Source: Methanoculleus sp. UBA374 (GTDB lineage: Archaea > Halobacteriota > Methanomicrobia > Methanomicrobiales > Methanoculleaceae). From it: DNA of 64,000 nucleotides. The notes under the pieces were generated by a model. It saw only the letters and a program-made list of their open reading frames with translations. It had not been told where the DNA came from and searched no databases. The stretch lies in the NCBI GenBank assembly GCA_002508705.1, contig DAYL01000003.1, positions 1 through 64,000 on the forward strand. The letters run 5' to 3'. How positions within the stretch are numbered: the first letter of the stretch is position 1; every line of letters starts with the position of its first letter. A program made the position numbers and the translations under genes. Positions 1 to 6,895 of this stretch are shown here, in pieces.

Positions 1-85
1 CTTATAATTATAGGATCACCTCGTTCATAGCGGAATGAAACATCAATCCATATTCGGCGGCGCGGGGACACCCTAACGGGGAGCA

Positions 86-367
86 TTATCGTTTGAACCA
101 CCCCTCTTTCACTGTGATCCCCGATGGGGCACTTATCTGCTTCCCCTCTAGGTTTTCAAGCATTTTAGACCGGAGTTCTTCAAGCGCCTGAAGGACAGCA
201 TAATATGCTTCGGGCGTGTTTGGGGGCTCGTGCGCGGCGATGTATAGCGCGCATGCATGGATAATCTCGCCGCTACGGTCTCGGTGATGTGCGTCTGCAA
301 GTCGATCAATTTGCTCAACCATGCCGGGATCCATCCTTACTCCAGTCTGTTTATTCCTTTTTGCCAT
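86..367 (-). CDS. small ribbon-helix-helix-like DNA-binding protein
   Basis: A 93-aa basic protein. Residues 8-45 (GVRMDPGMVEQIDRLAD, then DRSGEIIHACALYI) read as a short beta strand followed by two helices, the layout of an Arc/MetJ-type ribbon-helix-helix repressor; the C-terminal half is helical and may help oligomerise it. It is divergent from a second similar protein at 467 across a 99-bp region. The ATG lies about 25 bases from an AT-rich TATA-like box (391-397, minus sense), so the mRNA is probably leaderless. A role as repressor of the accessory block is inference from fold and position. Confidence 0.7.
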   Translation of the reverse strand: MAKRNKQTGVRMDPGMVEQIDRLADAHHRDRSGEIIHACALYIAAHEPPNTPEAYYAVLQALEELRSKMLENLEGKQISAPSGITVKEGWFKR

Positions 368-466
368 TTGCCATCACCAAAATTTACCATTATATATCGT
401 TGATAAACGTTGTAAAACCGGTAGGCATATATGGGTTTGTATATCATTGTTAATTTGTGGTAAACA
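368..466. promoter_or_regulatory. divergent promoter with operator-like inverted repeats
   Basis: This AT-rich gap separates two divergent small DNA-binding-type genes. A perfect 10-bp inverted repeat, ATTTACCATT at 382-391 and AATGGTAAAT at 466-475, brackets it. A further GGTAAA copy at 459-464 sits 10 bp before the one at 469-474. TATA-like boxes near 391-397 (minus gene) and 426-434 (CATATATGG, plus gene) each lie about 25-35 bases from a start codon. This fits autoregulated leaderless promoters; the operator function is inferred. Confidence 0.55.
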
Positions 467-733
467 ATGGTAAATAAAAACCAGAAAGCCGCCCTTCTGC
501 ACTCCATTTGGTTCAAAGTCCCTACGTGGATGCTCGACGCGATCGATGAGGTACAGGTCAGCCACAAGTTGGTCACCCGCACCGAGGCGGCGCGGCTCAT
601 CGTTGTTCGAGGGCTCGATGCTCTCGGTATCGACACTTCAGATGTCGCAGAAGAGGAGGTCTCTGAAACGAAAGGCTCCGTCGAGCGAATTTTCATCAAA
701 GGTGAGAATGCATGTCAAAAAACAAATGCCTGA
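467..733 (+). CDS. small ribbon-helix-helix-like protein
   Basis: An 88-aa protein. Residues 14-50 (WFKVPTWMLDAIDEVQ, then TRTEAARLIVVRGLDAL) match a strand-helix-helix pattern like plasmid and viral RHH regulators, followed by an acidic tail. The ATG is itself inside one arm of the operator-like repeat (AATGGTAAAT), so binding there would also cover the translation start. The 3' end overlaps the next gene by 22 bases, making it the first gene of a plus-strand operon. No specific family is recognised. Confidence 0.65.
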   Translation: MVNKNQKAALLHSIWFKVPTWMLDAIDEVQVSHKLVTRTEAARLIVVRGLDALGIDTSDVAEEEVSETKGSVERIFIKGENACQKTNA

Positions 734-1146
734 ACGGCAGCCCCGCGTGTTCCCACGCCTGCAAGCACCAGGAAAACCGGGCCGCCACATCTGTATCGGA
801 ATCTGAGAATATATTGGTTCGCCCGCGCGTCCCGGATACCTTTGCCTGCCGGGTCGCCAGGTGCCCTGACCTCATCGAGGGTACGAATCGGGCCGGCCGG
901 CCGCACCGCACCTGCAGAGCGGCCGGAAACAAGTGCCCCGGGAAACTCAAGCAGTGCCCGACGGGCTGGCTGGACCAGCATTTGTCTGAGACCCCAAATG
1001 CTGCGAAGACCACCGCCTGCCCCCGATGCGGTGCGGACAGCATCCGGACCGGGACCGTGCAGGATGGCATCGGGGCGACGTATGAACGCTACCGGTGCCT
1101 GCGGTGCGGGCATGTGATCGTGGTCCAAGACGAGGGGTGCGCCTGA
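712..1146 (+). CDS. cysteine-rich zinc-ribbon protein
   Basis: A 144-aa protein of unknown function. The C-terminal part has a clear zinc ribbon: CPRCG near residue 103 and CLRCG near residue 130, spaced about 27 residues apart. Further cysteines in the N-terminal half (CSHAC, CRVARC, CRAAGNKC) could bind a second metal. An AGGTGAG Shine-Dalgarno lies just before the ATG. The stop overlaps the next start by one base. Position in the chain points to a viral or mobile-element accessory protein; no function is assigned. Confidence 0.65.
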   Translation: MSKNKCLNGSPACSHACKHQENRAATSVSESENILVRPRVPDTFACRVARCPDLIEGTNRAGRPHRTCRAAGNKCPGKLKQCPTGWLDQHLSETPNAAKTTACPRCGADSIRTGTVQDGIGATYERYRCLRCGHVIVVQDEGCA

Positions 1147-1295
1147 TGCAGTACACTCTTTCCCGCGGCCCCTTCCCCGATGAAGCGCTTGCCGTAAGTC
1201 GGGCGTATCACATCGGGATCTCCGACGGCACACTTCGGCCCCGGCTGGATCTAGGCCGCTACTTTCGGCAGCGCCGGCTTCCGGGGGTGGAGTAA
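1146..1295 (+). CDS. 49-aa hypothetical protein
   Basis: A micro-gene starting MQYTLSRGPF and ending RQRRLPGVE. The ATG shares a base with the stop of the upstream zinc-ribbon gene, and its stop (TAA 1293-1295) is directly followed by the GTG start of the methyltransferase gene. It therefore fills the gap exactly, as expected in a translationally coupled operon. It has no cysteines, signal peptide or membrane segment. Function unknown. Confidence 0.5.
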   Translation: MQYTLSRGPFPDEALAVSRAYHIGISDGTLRPRLDLGRYFRQRRLPGVE

Positions 1296-1940
1296 GTGAA
1301 CTCCACTCTAATCCTCGGAGACTGTGACACCGGCATGGCGACGCTCCCCGATGACTCAGTTAACCTCATCTTCACCGATCCGCCCTACCTCGGGAAGACG
1401 TACGAGCAGGCGTACAGCACTCTCGCACGCCACGCCCCCAGGATCCTCAAATCCTCCGGGTTCCTCGTCATGTACTGCCCGCAGTTCTACCTCAACCGCA
1501 TCATGCACATCTTCGAGGACGCCCCCGGCCTGAGTTACTTCTGGACCGTGGCACAACTCAACAGCGGTGCAAAAACAGTAGTGTGGGCCCGAAAGGTAAT
1601 CTGCGGCTGGAAACCTATTCTCATCTACCAGAAACCCCCGATCACGCCGGTAGAAACCATCTTCTTAGATGTAGTCTCCGGGGCCCGGGCAAAGCAGTTC
1701 CATCAATGGGAACAGTCTATTCAAGAGCCGTTGCACTTACTCTCACGGCTCACACAACCCGGGGATCTCGTTCTCGACCCTTACGCCGGATCGGGAACGT
1801 CCCTCCTCGCGGCAAAGCTCCTCAACCTATCGTACCTCGGATACGAGATCGACCCGCTTGCATACGAGACAGCCCGGGCGCGGCTCCAGCAGGAACCACT
1901 CACCATCTCAACGCCTCGCGGGCAAGGGGTGGCAGAATGA
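1296..1940 (+). CDS. beta-class DNA methyltransferase (adenine-N6 or cytosine-N4)
   Basis: A 214-aa amino-methyltransferase. The catalytic motif IV DPPY is at residues 28-31 and the AdoMet-binding motif DPYAGSGTS near residues 161-169, so motif IV precedes motif I as in the beta class. Length and simplicity fit orphan phage or provirus enzymes, which protect element DNA from host restriction or modulate host sites. No restriction endonuclease gene is adjacent. The start is GTG directly after the previous stop; the stop overlaps the next ATG (ATGA). The methylated base and site cannot be read from sequence. Confidence 0.9.
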   Translation: MNSTLILGDCDTGMATLPDDSVNLIFTDPPYLGKTYEQAYSTLARHAPRILKSSGFLVMYCPQFYLNRIMHIFEDAPGLSYFWTVAQLNSGAKTVVWARKVICGWKPILIYQKPPITPVETIFLDVVSGARAKQFHQWEQSIQEPLHLLSRLTQPGDLVLDPYAGSGTSLLAAKLLNLSYLGYEIDPLAYETARARLQQEPLTISTPRGQGVAE

Positions 1941-2146
1941 TCACCGCCACCCGAACAACAAAGGCCCTCCTCACCCGCACCCGGGGGAAGACATGGGACG
2001 TCATCCCCGGCACCGAGGAAGGAGAGTTCATCCGTGTACAGGTAGTGGGCCGGCACGCATCGTATTACTGCCGCCGCTCGGACCTCGACGGACGCCGCCA
2101 GCAGCTCTACCTCTACGAGCTCACAGCGCCGCAGGAGGCGGTATAG
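1937..2146 (+). CDS. 69-aa hypothetical protein
   Basis: A small basic protein (MITATRTTKALLTRTR...) joined to the methyltransferase by an ATGA overlap and followed at once by the next start. It is rich in Arg and Tyr, with a RVQVVGRHASYYCRRSDL segment that suggests a small beta-rich domain. No known family. It belongs to the operon by position. Confidence 0.5.
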   Translation: MITATRTTKALLTRTRGKTWDVIPGTEEGEFIRVQVVGRHASYYCRRSDLDGRRQQLYLYELTAPQEAV

Positions 2147-2344
2147 GTGCTTCTCTTCAAGCCCTCCTATCACGTCGAAGCCGTGATCCTCGGAAGGAAG
2201 ACACAGACACGCAGGAATTGGAAGAAGCCGCGAGTGAAGATCGGCTCCCGCCACCTTGCAAAAACGGTGATGCTTTCGCCGGTCTGGTTCGCCCGGGTTG
2301 AGCTCCTCAACATCGTATTGAAGGGTGAGGGGGTGCCGGCATGA
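2147..2344 (+). CDS. ASCH-like (PUA-fold) domain protein, short
   Basis: A 65-aa protein starting with GTG directly after the previous stop. LLFKPSYHVEAVILGRKTQTRRNW resembles the first strand-helix and the GxKTQTRR signature of ASCH domains, which are RNA- or nucleotide-binding PUA-like folds common in viruses and plasmids. Typical ASCH domains run about 100-120 residues, so the C-terminal half seems missing; the stop is coupled to the next ATG. Either a minimal version or a truncated gene. Confidence 0.5.
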   Translation: MLLFKPSYHVEAVILGRKTQTRRNWKKPRVKIGSRHLAKTVMLSPVWFARVELLNIVLKGEGVPA

Positions 2345-2481
2345 CCCGCCAGGTCTCTCCCGCAGATATGGATCGGCTTCTCCTCGATCCTCGATGCACC
2401 CCCGCTCACCGGGCCGTCATCGATCTTAAGATCGAGTCGGGCGAGTGGGTCATTAAGGCCCCGGACCAGGCGCAAAACTGA
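2341..2481 (+). CDS. 46-aa hypothetical protein
   Basis: A micro-gene (MTRQVSPADMDRLLLD... DQAQN) whose ATG overlaps the stop of the ASCH-like gene (ATGA). A purine-rich stretch GGGTGAGGGGG precedes it. The stop at 2479-2481 lies just ahead of a strong ribosome site (GAGGGGAG) for the next gene. Function unknown; supported mainly by coupling and spacing. Confidence 0.4.
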   Translation: MTRQVSPADMDRLLLDPRCTPAHRAVIDLKIESGEWVIKAPDQAQN

Positions 2482-2491
2482 GGGGAGCGCA

Positions 2492-2902
2492 ATGGAAGAC
2501 TTCCCTCATGCGATAGCGGACGCCATCAATGACTTCGAGGCGTCCGCCGGCGTCCGCGTCTGGCAGGTCATCGGCCGTCCGGGATCCTGGCGTGCCGAAT
2601 ACTCCGACCTCCACCCACCCAGGCGACCCCAACCGAGGGAGCCGCAGGCCACCGGTCCGGAACGTCTCTCCTCGTTCGGTGTCTCCGGCCCCCTCGCACC
2701 GCTCATGGAGACTCTCCAGGGTATAGCAGCGAAGGCCGGGACTATAAACCTCCACATCGCCCGACCGGCCCGGGACGCCGCTCCGCTCCTGATCTGGTGG
2801 ACCGCCCGCGATCCACGAACTGCCCTGAGAACACCAGTTCTTCACCACGCACGGATTGAATGCGACTTTCGTACACGGAACAGCGGATCGCCCGCCTCAT
2901 AG
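2492..2902 (+). CDS. 136-aa hypothetical protein
   Basis: The ATG follows a good Shine-Dalgarno (GAGGGGAG, 2480-2487). The N-terminal part (MEDFPHAIADAINDFEASAGVRVWQVIGRPGSW) looks like a folded domain; the middle is Pro/Arg-rich and probably disordered. The 3' end overlaps the next gene by 43 bases, longer than the other overlaps here, so the C-terminus may be less certain. No family recognised. Confidence 0.45.
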   Translation: MEDFPHAIADAINDFEASAGVRVWQVIGRPGSWRAEYSDLHPPRRPQPREPQATGPERLSSFGVSGPLAPLMETLQGIAAKAGTINLHIARPARDAAPLLIWWTARDPRTALRTPVLHHARIECDFRTRNSGSPAS

Positions 2903-3702
2903 CGACGGGCGATCACACTCAGGCTCAGGTGGCGCGCTTACTCGGAGTTTCACGGAAGCACGTCAGCATCACTATACGGAAGTTACGCGAGCTCGGGCTA
3001 CTCTGGCCGAGCTCCGCCACCCCGGGAAAAACGGATCAGTGGTGGGTGGGAGCCACAGACCTACGGGCCCCGCGGCCCCCGCCGGAGCTCTCTTCCTGCC
3101 GGGTTCACAACATCCGGCTTAAGTATCAGATTACCCGGATGGATGGCCTTCTCTCCCTCGATCCGCTGCACACCGGGTATTACCGCTCATGGAAGATGCG
3201 TAACGGGGAGCGTCACAAGTTCCTTGCCGCACAGCAGGGGCCGAACATGCCAGCTATAACGCTCGATCTGCACCCCCGGAGTATCGTAGCATACCCGGAC
3301 GCCCAACAGCGGATTATAGCCCCTTCTATGGAGGTGGCGGAGGTGCGGGTCCTGCTCGCCATCCATGAAGCCGTGCAGAACTTCGTGCTTGCTCAGTACT
3401 ACACCGGCTGCACGATCGAGGTGCATCACCCCGACGAGATCGGGAAGATCATTACTCAGCCCCATTACGCCTTCCGGGTCTCGGAGACTCTGGCGGACGG
3501 GGGAACTGCTCTCCCGGGTTGGTGGGTGGACCACAGCGAAGGCCCCGCCGAGGTGGAGACGATGGACCGGGGGGGAGCGTCCGCCCTTGACCGGGGGATT
3601 CTCCGGCTCCTCACTCACGATCGGGCGCTGGAGAAGATCGACGCCCTCACCGAGCAGGTGAGCAGGCTTACGGCGCTTATGGAGGGGAAGAATGGGGAAT
3701 GA
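2860..3702 (+). CDS. winged helix-turn-helix protein
   Basis: A 280-aa protein. Residues 1-50 carry a clear HTH: YTEQRIARLIATGDH then AQVARLLGVSRKHVSITIRKLRELGLL, as in MarR-like or phage replication/regulatory proteins. Residues 90-230 form an unidentified mixed domain, and the last 25 residues (ALEKIDALTEQVSRLTALM) look like a short coiled coil for dimerisation. It ends the plus-strand chain of the accessory block. It could be a regulator or an initiator-like protein of the element; the sequence alone does not decide. Confidence 0.65.
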   Translation: MRLSYTEQRIARLIATGDHTQAQVARLLGVSRKHVSITIRKLRELGLLWPSSATPGKTDQWWVGATDLRAPRPPPELSSCRVHNIRLKYQITRMDGLLSLDPLHTGYYRSWKMRNGERHKFLAAQQGPNMPAITLDLHPRSIVAYPDAQQRIIAPSMEVAEVRVLLAIHEAVQNFVLAQYYTGCTIEVHHPDEIGKIITQPHYAFRVSETLADGGTALPGWWVDHSEGPAEVETMDRGGASALDRGILRLLTHDRALEKIDALTEQVSRLTALMEGKNGE

Positions 3703-3754
3703 CCTGTGTTCCCATTGCAGCGATCACTTGAGAAAGGCAGGTGTTTCGAGTTAA
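3692..3754 (+). CDS. possible 20-aa cysteine micro-protein
   Basis: A very short frame (MGNDLCSHCSDHLRKAGVSS) overlaps the end of the HTH gene by 11 bases and contains a CxxC pair plus a histidine. It follows GGAGGGG at a good distance (3681-3687). It may be a real micro-protein or only the remains of a longer zinc-finger gene cut at the junction with the AT-rich DNA that follows. Confidence 0.25.
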   Translation: MGNDLCSHCSDHLRKAGVSS

Positions 3755-4003
3755 ACCGCGAGAGGAGTGCGACAAAGGGCCTATACCGTGAAGAGGATGC
3801 ACTCACAGTATTGCTGAGCGCGCGCTCAAAAGTCAATGTTACACACTTAACAATTCATGTATTATACACTTTCACACCGCGCATATGAAAAAGTTAAATA
3901 TTCTAGGGTTCTTCATTGAGTATACATCCATACTCATAAATATCCAATGTGCAGATGAGTGTATTAATATCGGACCCAGAGAGCTGCGTGAGGGGTATGA
4001 CGA
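3755..4003 (+). promoter_or_regulatory. AT-rich junction with promoter of the 4004 gene
   Basis: Base composition drops here from clearly GC-rich to AT-rich, marking a boundary between blocks of different origin. An archaeal TATA-like box CATAAATATCC (3936-3946) and a Shine-Dalgarno GAGGGG (3989-3994) lead to the ATG at 4004. An open frame from 3885 exists but overlaps that start by 109 bases and has no family resemblance. Confidence 0.45.
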
Positions 4004-5050
4004 ATGGTCGGATCGAGAGAAATTAGTATTTACATTGCTTCACACAGTGAAGAACACCCCAAGATATCAGTTAATGCTCTTATCAGCAATTTTCAGGCGA
4101 TCCAGAATTTAATGTATGTCGTATGCGATCACCTAGAGGGTCATAAACCAAGAGCTGCAGGTGACTTCCCCAAGACTGTGAAGGACAATTGCGAGCTGGA
4201 AATATCTGAGCTTAAGCAGGGTAGTGTCGACGCTACTGTGAGGCTTTCGCACAGTCAGTATGGACTTCCAGGTGTTGGAGGCACATTCGGGGAGCGTGCG
4301 ATCTCCATTGCTGGCACCATAGTAGATATCGCTTCGAGTCAAGACGAGATCTACTCTAAGGTACTCGGTGTACTAAATAACGATGAAGATAGAGCGGTTA
4401 AATCCATCGAGGTCGTGGATAATCTCTGGCCGGAGCAAGATTCAATATATGATGTCAATATCGGGTTTGGATCTGCGGAGAAAGTAAAGTTAGACCCACA
4501 GAGAAAACCCATAATCAAGAATGCCATAATTAAGCCCCCAAAACCAATTAGAAAAACTGTCACGGGCCGTTTAGTAGAGTTAAGTGTAGATAAAAAGCGC
4601 CAGTTTATTATTGACACGCCTGAGGGTAAATATACCTGTAAGTATCCTCCAGAACTCGAAGGAATTGTGATAAAAAGAATTAAACAGCTTGTTAGTGTAA
4701 GTGGTTCAACTGAGGAGGGTCAACGAACTATTAATATTGCGAACGAAAAAGAATTCAAACCATTAAAAAATCTCCCTCTAACCCACATTCGATTCGATGA
4801 ATCGCATGTTCTGTCTCTTCGAGTTCCTATCAACCTTGAAGTTGAGTTTGAAAATGACGAATATATCCTTTATAATGATGATTTCAGTCTCCTAGTTACA
4901 TGCAATGACCTAAAAGATGGTGTAGATAGGATAAACGAAGAATTCAAGTTGCTATGGTTCGATTATGTTGAGGAGGATGTTAACAAATTGACTGAAGGAG
5001 GAGTTCAGTTCCGTGAAAAACTGCTATCACTACCGGCTGAGGGGATATAA
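4004..5050 (+). CDS. unknown 348-aa protein of a two-gene module
   Basis: An acidic soluble protein with no recognised catalytic motif. Residues 1-150 are mixed alpha/beta (ISIYIASHSEEHPKISVNALISNF; GVGGTFGERAISIAGTIVDI). Residues 175-250 look like a beta-barrel or OB/SH3-like domain (TGRLVELSVDKKRQFIIDTPEGK). The last 100 residues are strand then helix, ending KLTEGGVQFREKLLSL. I recall similar proteins scattered in archaea without assigned function. The ATG has a GAGGGG site 9 bases upstream. GC content is far lower than the neighbours, indicating transfer. The downstream HicA-like gene starts right after its stop, so the two are probably one functional unit. Confidence 0.75.
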   Translation: MVGSREISIYIASHSEEHPKISVNALISNFQAIQNLMYVVCDHLEGHKPRAAGDFPKTVKDNCELEISELKQGSVDATVRLSHSQYGLPGVGGTFGERAISIAGTIVDIASSQDEIYSKVLGVLNNDEDRAVKSIEVVDNLWPEQDSIYDVNIGFGSAEKVKLDPQRKPIIKNAIIKPPKPIRKTVTGRLVELSVDKKRQFIIDTPEGKYTCKYPPELEGIVIKRIKQLVSVSGSTEEGQRTINIANEKEFKPLKNLPLTHIRFDESHVLSLRVPINLEVEFENDEYILYNDDFSLLVTCNDLKDGVDRINEEFKLLWFDYVEEDVNKLTEGGVQFREKLLSLPAEGI

Positions 5051-5332
5051 TTGGGAACCCGGAAAAACCGCAACATCCAAAATGCGTTGATAAGAAAAGG
5101 TTTCCAACAACATAACTCAAAAGACATCAAATTAACTCTCTACCATAACGGTAAAAAGACGCGGATAGTCACTTGGGTGAGTCACGGAACCAAAGAGATC
5201 AGTGATAAACTAATTGGGATAATGGCAAGACAGTTAAAAATCGAGAAAAATGAGTTTGAGAACCTTGTTGACTGTACCTTATCAGAGCAAGGCCTGATCG
5301 ACCTATATAATAAACGAGAGATCCAGTTCTAA
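5051..5332 (+). CDS. HicA-like small protein, possible toxin
   Basis: A 93-aa basic protein with the layout of HicA-type dsRNA-binding-fold proteins: N-terminal helix with KGF, three strands (IKLTLYHNGKKTRIVTWVSHG), then a helical C-terminus (ISDKLIGIMARQLKI... VDCTLS). HicA toxins are mRNA interferases using a histidine in the second strand; here that place is occupied by a Lys/Leu-rich strand and the only nearby histidines are in YHN and SHG, so activity is uncertain. The start is TTG directly after the previous stop, with GAGGGG before it. No HicB-like antitoxin is adjacent. Confidence 0.65.
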   Translation: MGTRKNRNIQNALIRKGFQQHNSKDIKLTLYHNGKKTRIVTWVSHGTKEISDKLIGIMARQLKIEKNEFENLVDCTLSEQGLIDLYNKREIQF

Positions 5333-5397
5333 AACCCGATCCAAACTATTTCTATAGCCCTATGTAGGGTGCAACAATCCCTAACCCAAAAACCACG

Positions 5398-5544
5398 TCA
5401 GTCCCAGCTCATCCACTGGCACACAACGCAGGCCCAACCGATAGGTAGCCACTCCCTCTGCTCTCCCGATGACCGTACGTACACCCGGTTCATGATCGTT
5501 CCACAGTGGACGCACCGGGGGTGGGTCTCCTTCTTCTCCGTCAT
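5398..5544 (-). CDS. 48-aa zinc-ribbon micro-protein
   Basis: Reading the minus strand gives MTEKKETHPRCVHCG... and near the end WACVVCQWMSWD. Two CxxC pairs about 30 residues apart make a textbook zinc ribbon, and the hydrophobic/aromatic tail is typical of such small archaeal proteins. A strong TATA box (GATATAAATAT, minus sense, 5570-5580) lies about 26-36 bases upstream of the ATG, giving an almost leaderless mRNA. Alternative frames over this stretch lack any such pattern. Function unknown; nucleic-acid binding is the usual role of the fold. Confidence 0.7.
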   Translation of the reverse strand: MTEKKETHPRCVHCGTIMNRVYVRSSGEQREWLPIGWACVVCQWMSWD

Positions 5545-5655
5545 GGTATACCCTTTTCTCAACATCGAGATATTTATATCTTCTGCAGAACGAAAGCGCA
5601 GGAAAAGACATGAAACAGGTAAACAAATTACGGCTTTGAACCTCGGATGAAAAGG

Positions 5656-5727
5656 AGCCGCTGGGGGGACTTGAACCCCCGACCTGCTGATTACGAATCA
5701 GCCGCTATACCGCTAAGCCACAGCGGC
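5656..5727 (-). tRNA. tRNA-Thr (anticodon CGT)
   Basis: A 72-nt cloverleaf. The acceptor GCCGCTG pairs with CAGCGGC, the anticodon loop is TTCGTAA (CGT, reading ACG), the T arm has GGTTCAAGTCC, and the discriminator is U. No CCA is encoded. A TATA-like box (TTTTTAATTTC, about 5754-5765 in minus sense) lies upstream. Its 3' end faces the accessory block at 1-5.6 kb, the usual orientation for an integrase target; no att repeat can be confirmed because the far end is outside the window. Confidence 0.95.
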
Positions 5728-5800
5728 GACTGCCTTACAACATTGTACGTCCGAAATTAAAAAGGTATCACCTGCCCGGAGACCGCCGCCCCGATCCCGT

Positions 5801-6097
5801 TCAGGAGTAGCCCCGGATGGTGACGTTACTCTCCTGGTGTGGGGCGGTCTCAGGGGTGGTGATCTTGCCGAACTTCTGTTCGTAGTCGGCAACGCTCTTT
5901 GCCAGCACCTCGACCAGATTTTTCGCGTGCCGGGGGCTGATCGAGACGATCGCCTTCGCACGCGCCTGGTTCATGCCGGGGATCTCGTGCAGGAAGAGGA
6001 ACGTGAACTCGTCCTCCTTGTAGGCGATCTGGATCCGGTTCGAGTAGACCGGGTCGAGGTTGCCGGGGATGTTGACCGATATCTCTCGGTTTGCCAT
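5801..6097 (-). CDS. DUF3467-type protein
   Basis: A 98-aa protein (MANREISVNIPGNLDPVYSNRIQIAYKEDEF...). It matches small archaeal and bacterial DUF3467 proteins: YSN, an acidic DEFTFLFLHE strand, and ARAKAIVSISPRHAKNLVEVLAKSVADYE. Function is not known. The start is placed at the ATG directly before the conserved N-terminus; the open frame continues upstream but that part reads as out-of-family sequence. Divergent from the Cas4-like gene. Confidence 0.85.
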   Translation of the reverse strand: MANREISVNIPGNLDPVYSNRIQIAYKEDEFTFLFLHEIPGMNQARAKAIVSISPRHAKNLVEVLAKSVADYEQKFGKITTPETAPHQESNVTIRGYS

Positions 6098-6182
6098 ACT
6101 CTTCTTTTGTGACCTGCTTCGGCATAAGAGTTCGTCCCGGGTGCGGCCGGGGCCGGGACCCCGCACCGGTGCAGAGGACAAG

Positions 6183-6192
6183 CCCATATAAA
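6183..6192 (+). promoter_or_regulatory. TATA box of the Cas4-like gene
   Basis: CCCATATAAA lies about 45 bases before the ATG at 6233, placing transcription start near 6214 with a leader of about 20 bases. This also argues against the upstream TTG at 6227 being needed. Confidence 0.55.
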
Positions 6193-6232
6193 GAGGGAGG
6201 ACGTATGTCTCTCTCAACAGAACCGATTGCGC

Positions 6233-6895
6233 ATGAACGAGTATATCCCGGTATCCGGCGTCGTCGCCTGTCACATCTGCCCCCGGCGCTACTACTTCGA
6301 GCGGTCGGAAGAGCGGGAGGAACCACCCCGCTACACCGTCTGCAAACAGGTCTCCATGCACCTTGGAGAACCCCTTGAAGCGGAGCGGATCTGGCAGGAA
6401 GTTCTCTGTGTTCTCCCCGATGCTCCCCCGGAAGCCCGGGAATTCCTCGACGAGTGCGTCGCCGCCTGCCGGGAGACGGCCTGGCAGACGCCGGTCCAGA
6501 CCGACCTTGCCGTCGAGTCCGACCTCCTCGGCATCCGGGGGAGGATAGACAAGGTCTTTTCCGACGGCACGTTCGCCGTCACCCGGTCGAGCACCGCCCC
6601 GAAAGCCGGGGTCTATGGCACCGACCGCCTCCGGGTTGCCTGTTACGTCGCCTGTCTCCGGGAGACACTCGGGCGCGCCGTCACCGGCGGCTACGTCGAG
6701 TATGTCGCAAGCGGGACCTGCCGGTTCGTCGAGCCCCAGCCCCGCGACCGCAGGGAGATGATCAGGGCGATCCGGGCGGCAAAACGGGTCGTCGCGGGCG
6801 ATATCCCGCCGCGGCCCCTCAGAGCGCCATGCGACGGCTGCCCCCACTCCGAGCGGTGCACGACCGGTCCGCGACGGCTCTCGGACCTCTTCTGA
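6233..6895 (+). CDS. Cas4-like PD-(D/E)XK family protein, probably catalytically degenerate
   Basis: A 220-aa protein. It has the Cas4/Dna2-type iron-sulfur cysteine layout: CHICPRRYYF near residues 13-22 and CDGCPHSERC near 200-209. The RecB-like core GIRGRIDKV supplies the metal-binding Asp, and DRLRVACYVACLRE corresponds to the QxxxY helix region. The expected ExK motif reads FAVTRSS, with neither the Glu nor the Lys, so nuclease activity looks lost while the cluster is kept. There are no CRISPR or other cas genes in the window; it is a stand-alone archaeal Cas4 relative. It ends one base before the convergent nucleotidyltransferase gene. Confidence 0.75.
   Translation: MNEYIPVSGVVACHICPRRYYFERSEEREEPPRYTVCKQVSMHLGEPLEAERIWQEVLCVLPDAPPEAREFLDECVAACRETAWQTPVQTDLAVESDLLGIRGRIDKVFSDGTFAVTRSSTAPKAGVYGTDRLRVACYVACLRETLGRAVTGGYVEYVASGTCRFVEPQPRDRREMIRAIRAAKRVVAGDIPPRPLRAPCDGCPHSERCTTGPRRLSDLF

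Noticed and set aside
3885..4112. 75-codon plus-strand frame before the 4004 gene
   Set aside because: It overlaps the better-supported 4004 gene by 109 bases, has no ribosome site of its own and shows no family resemblance; the 4004 start has a good Shine-Dalgarno and promoter.
5369..5650. 93-codon plus-strand frame near tRNA-Thr
   Set aside because: It is antisense to the small zinc-ribbon gene, has no motif, and ends at the tRNA without promoter or ribosome site.
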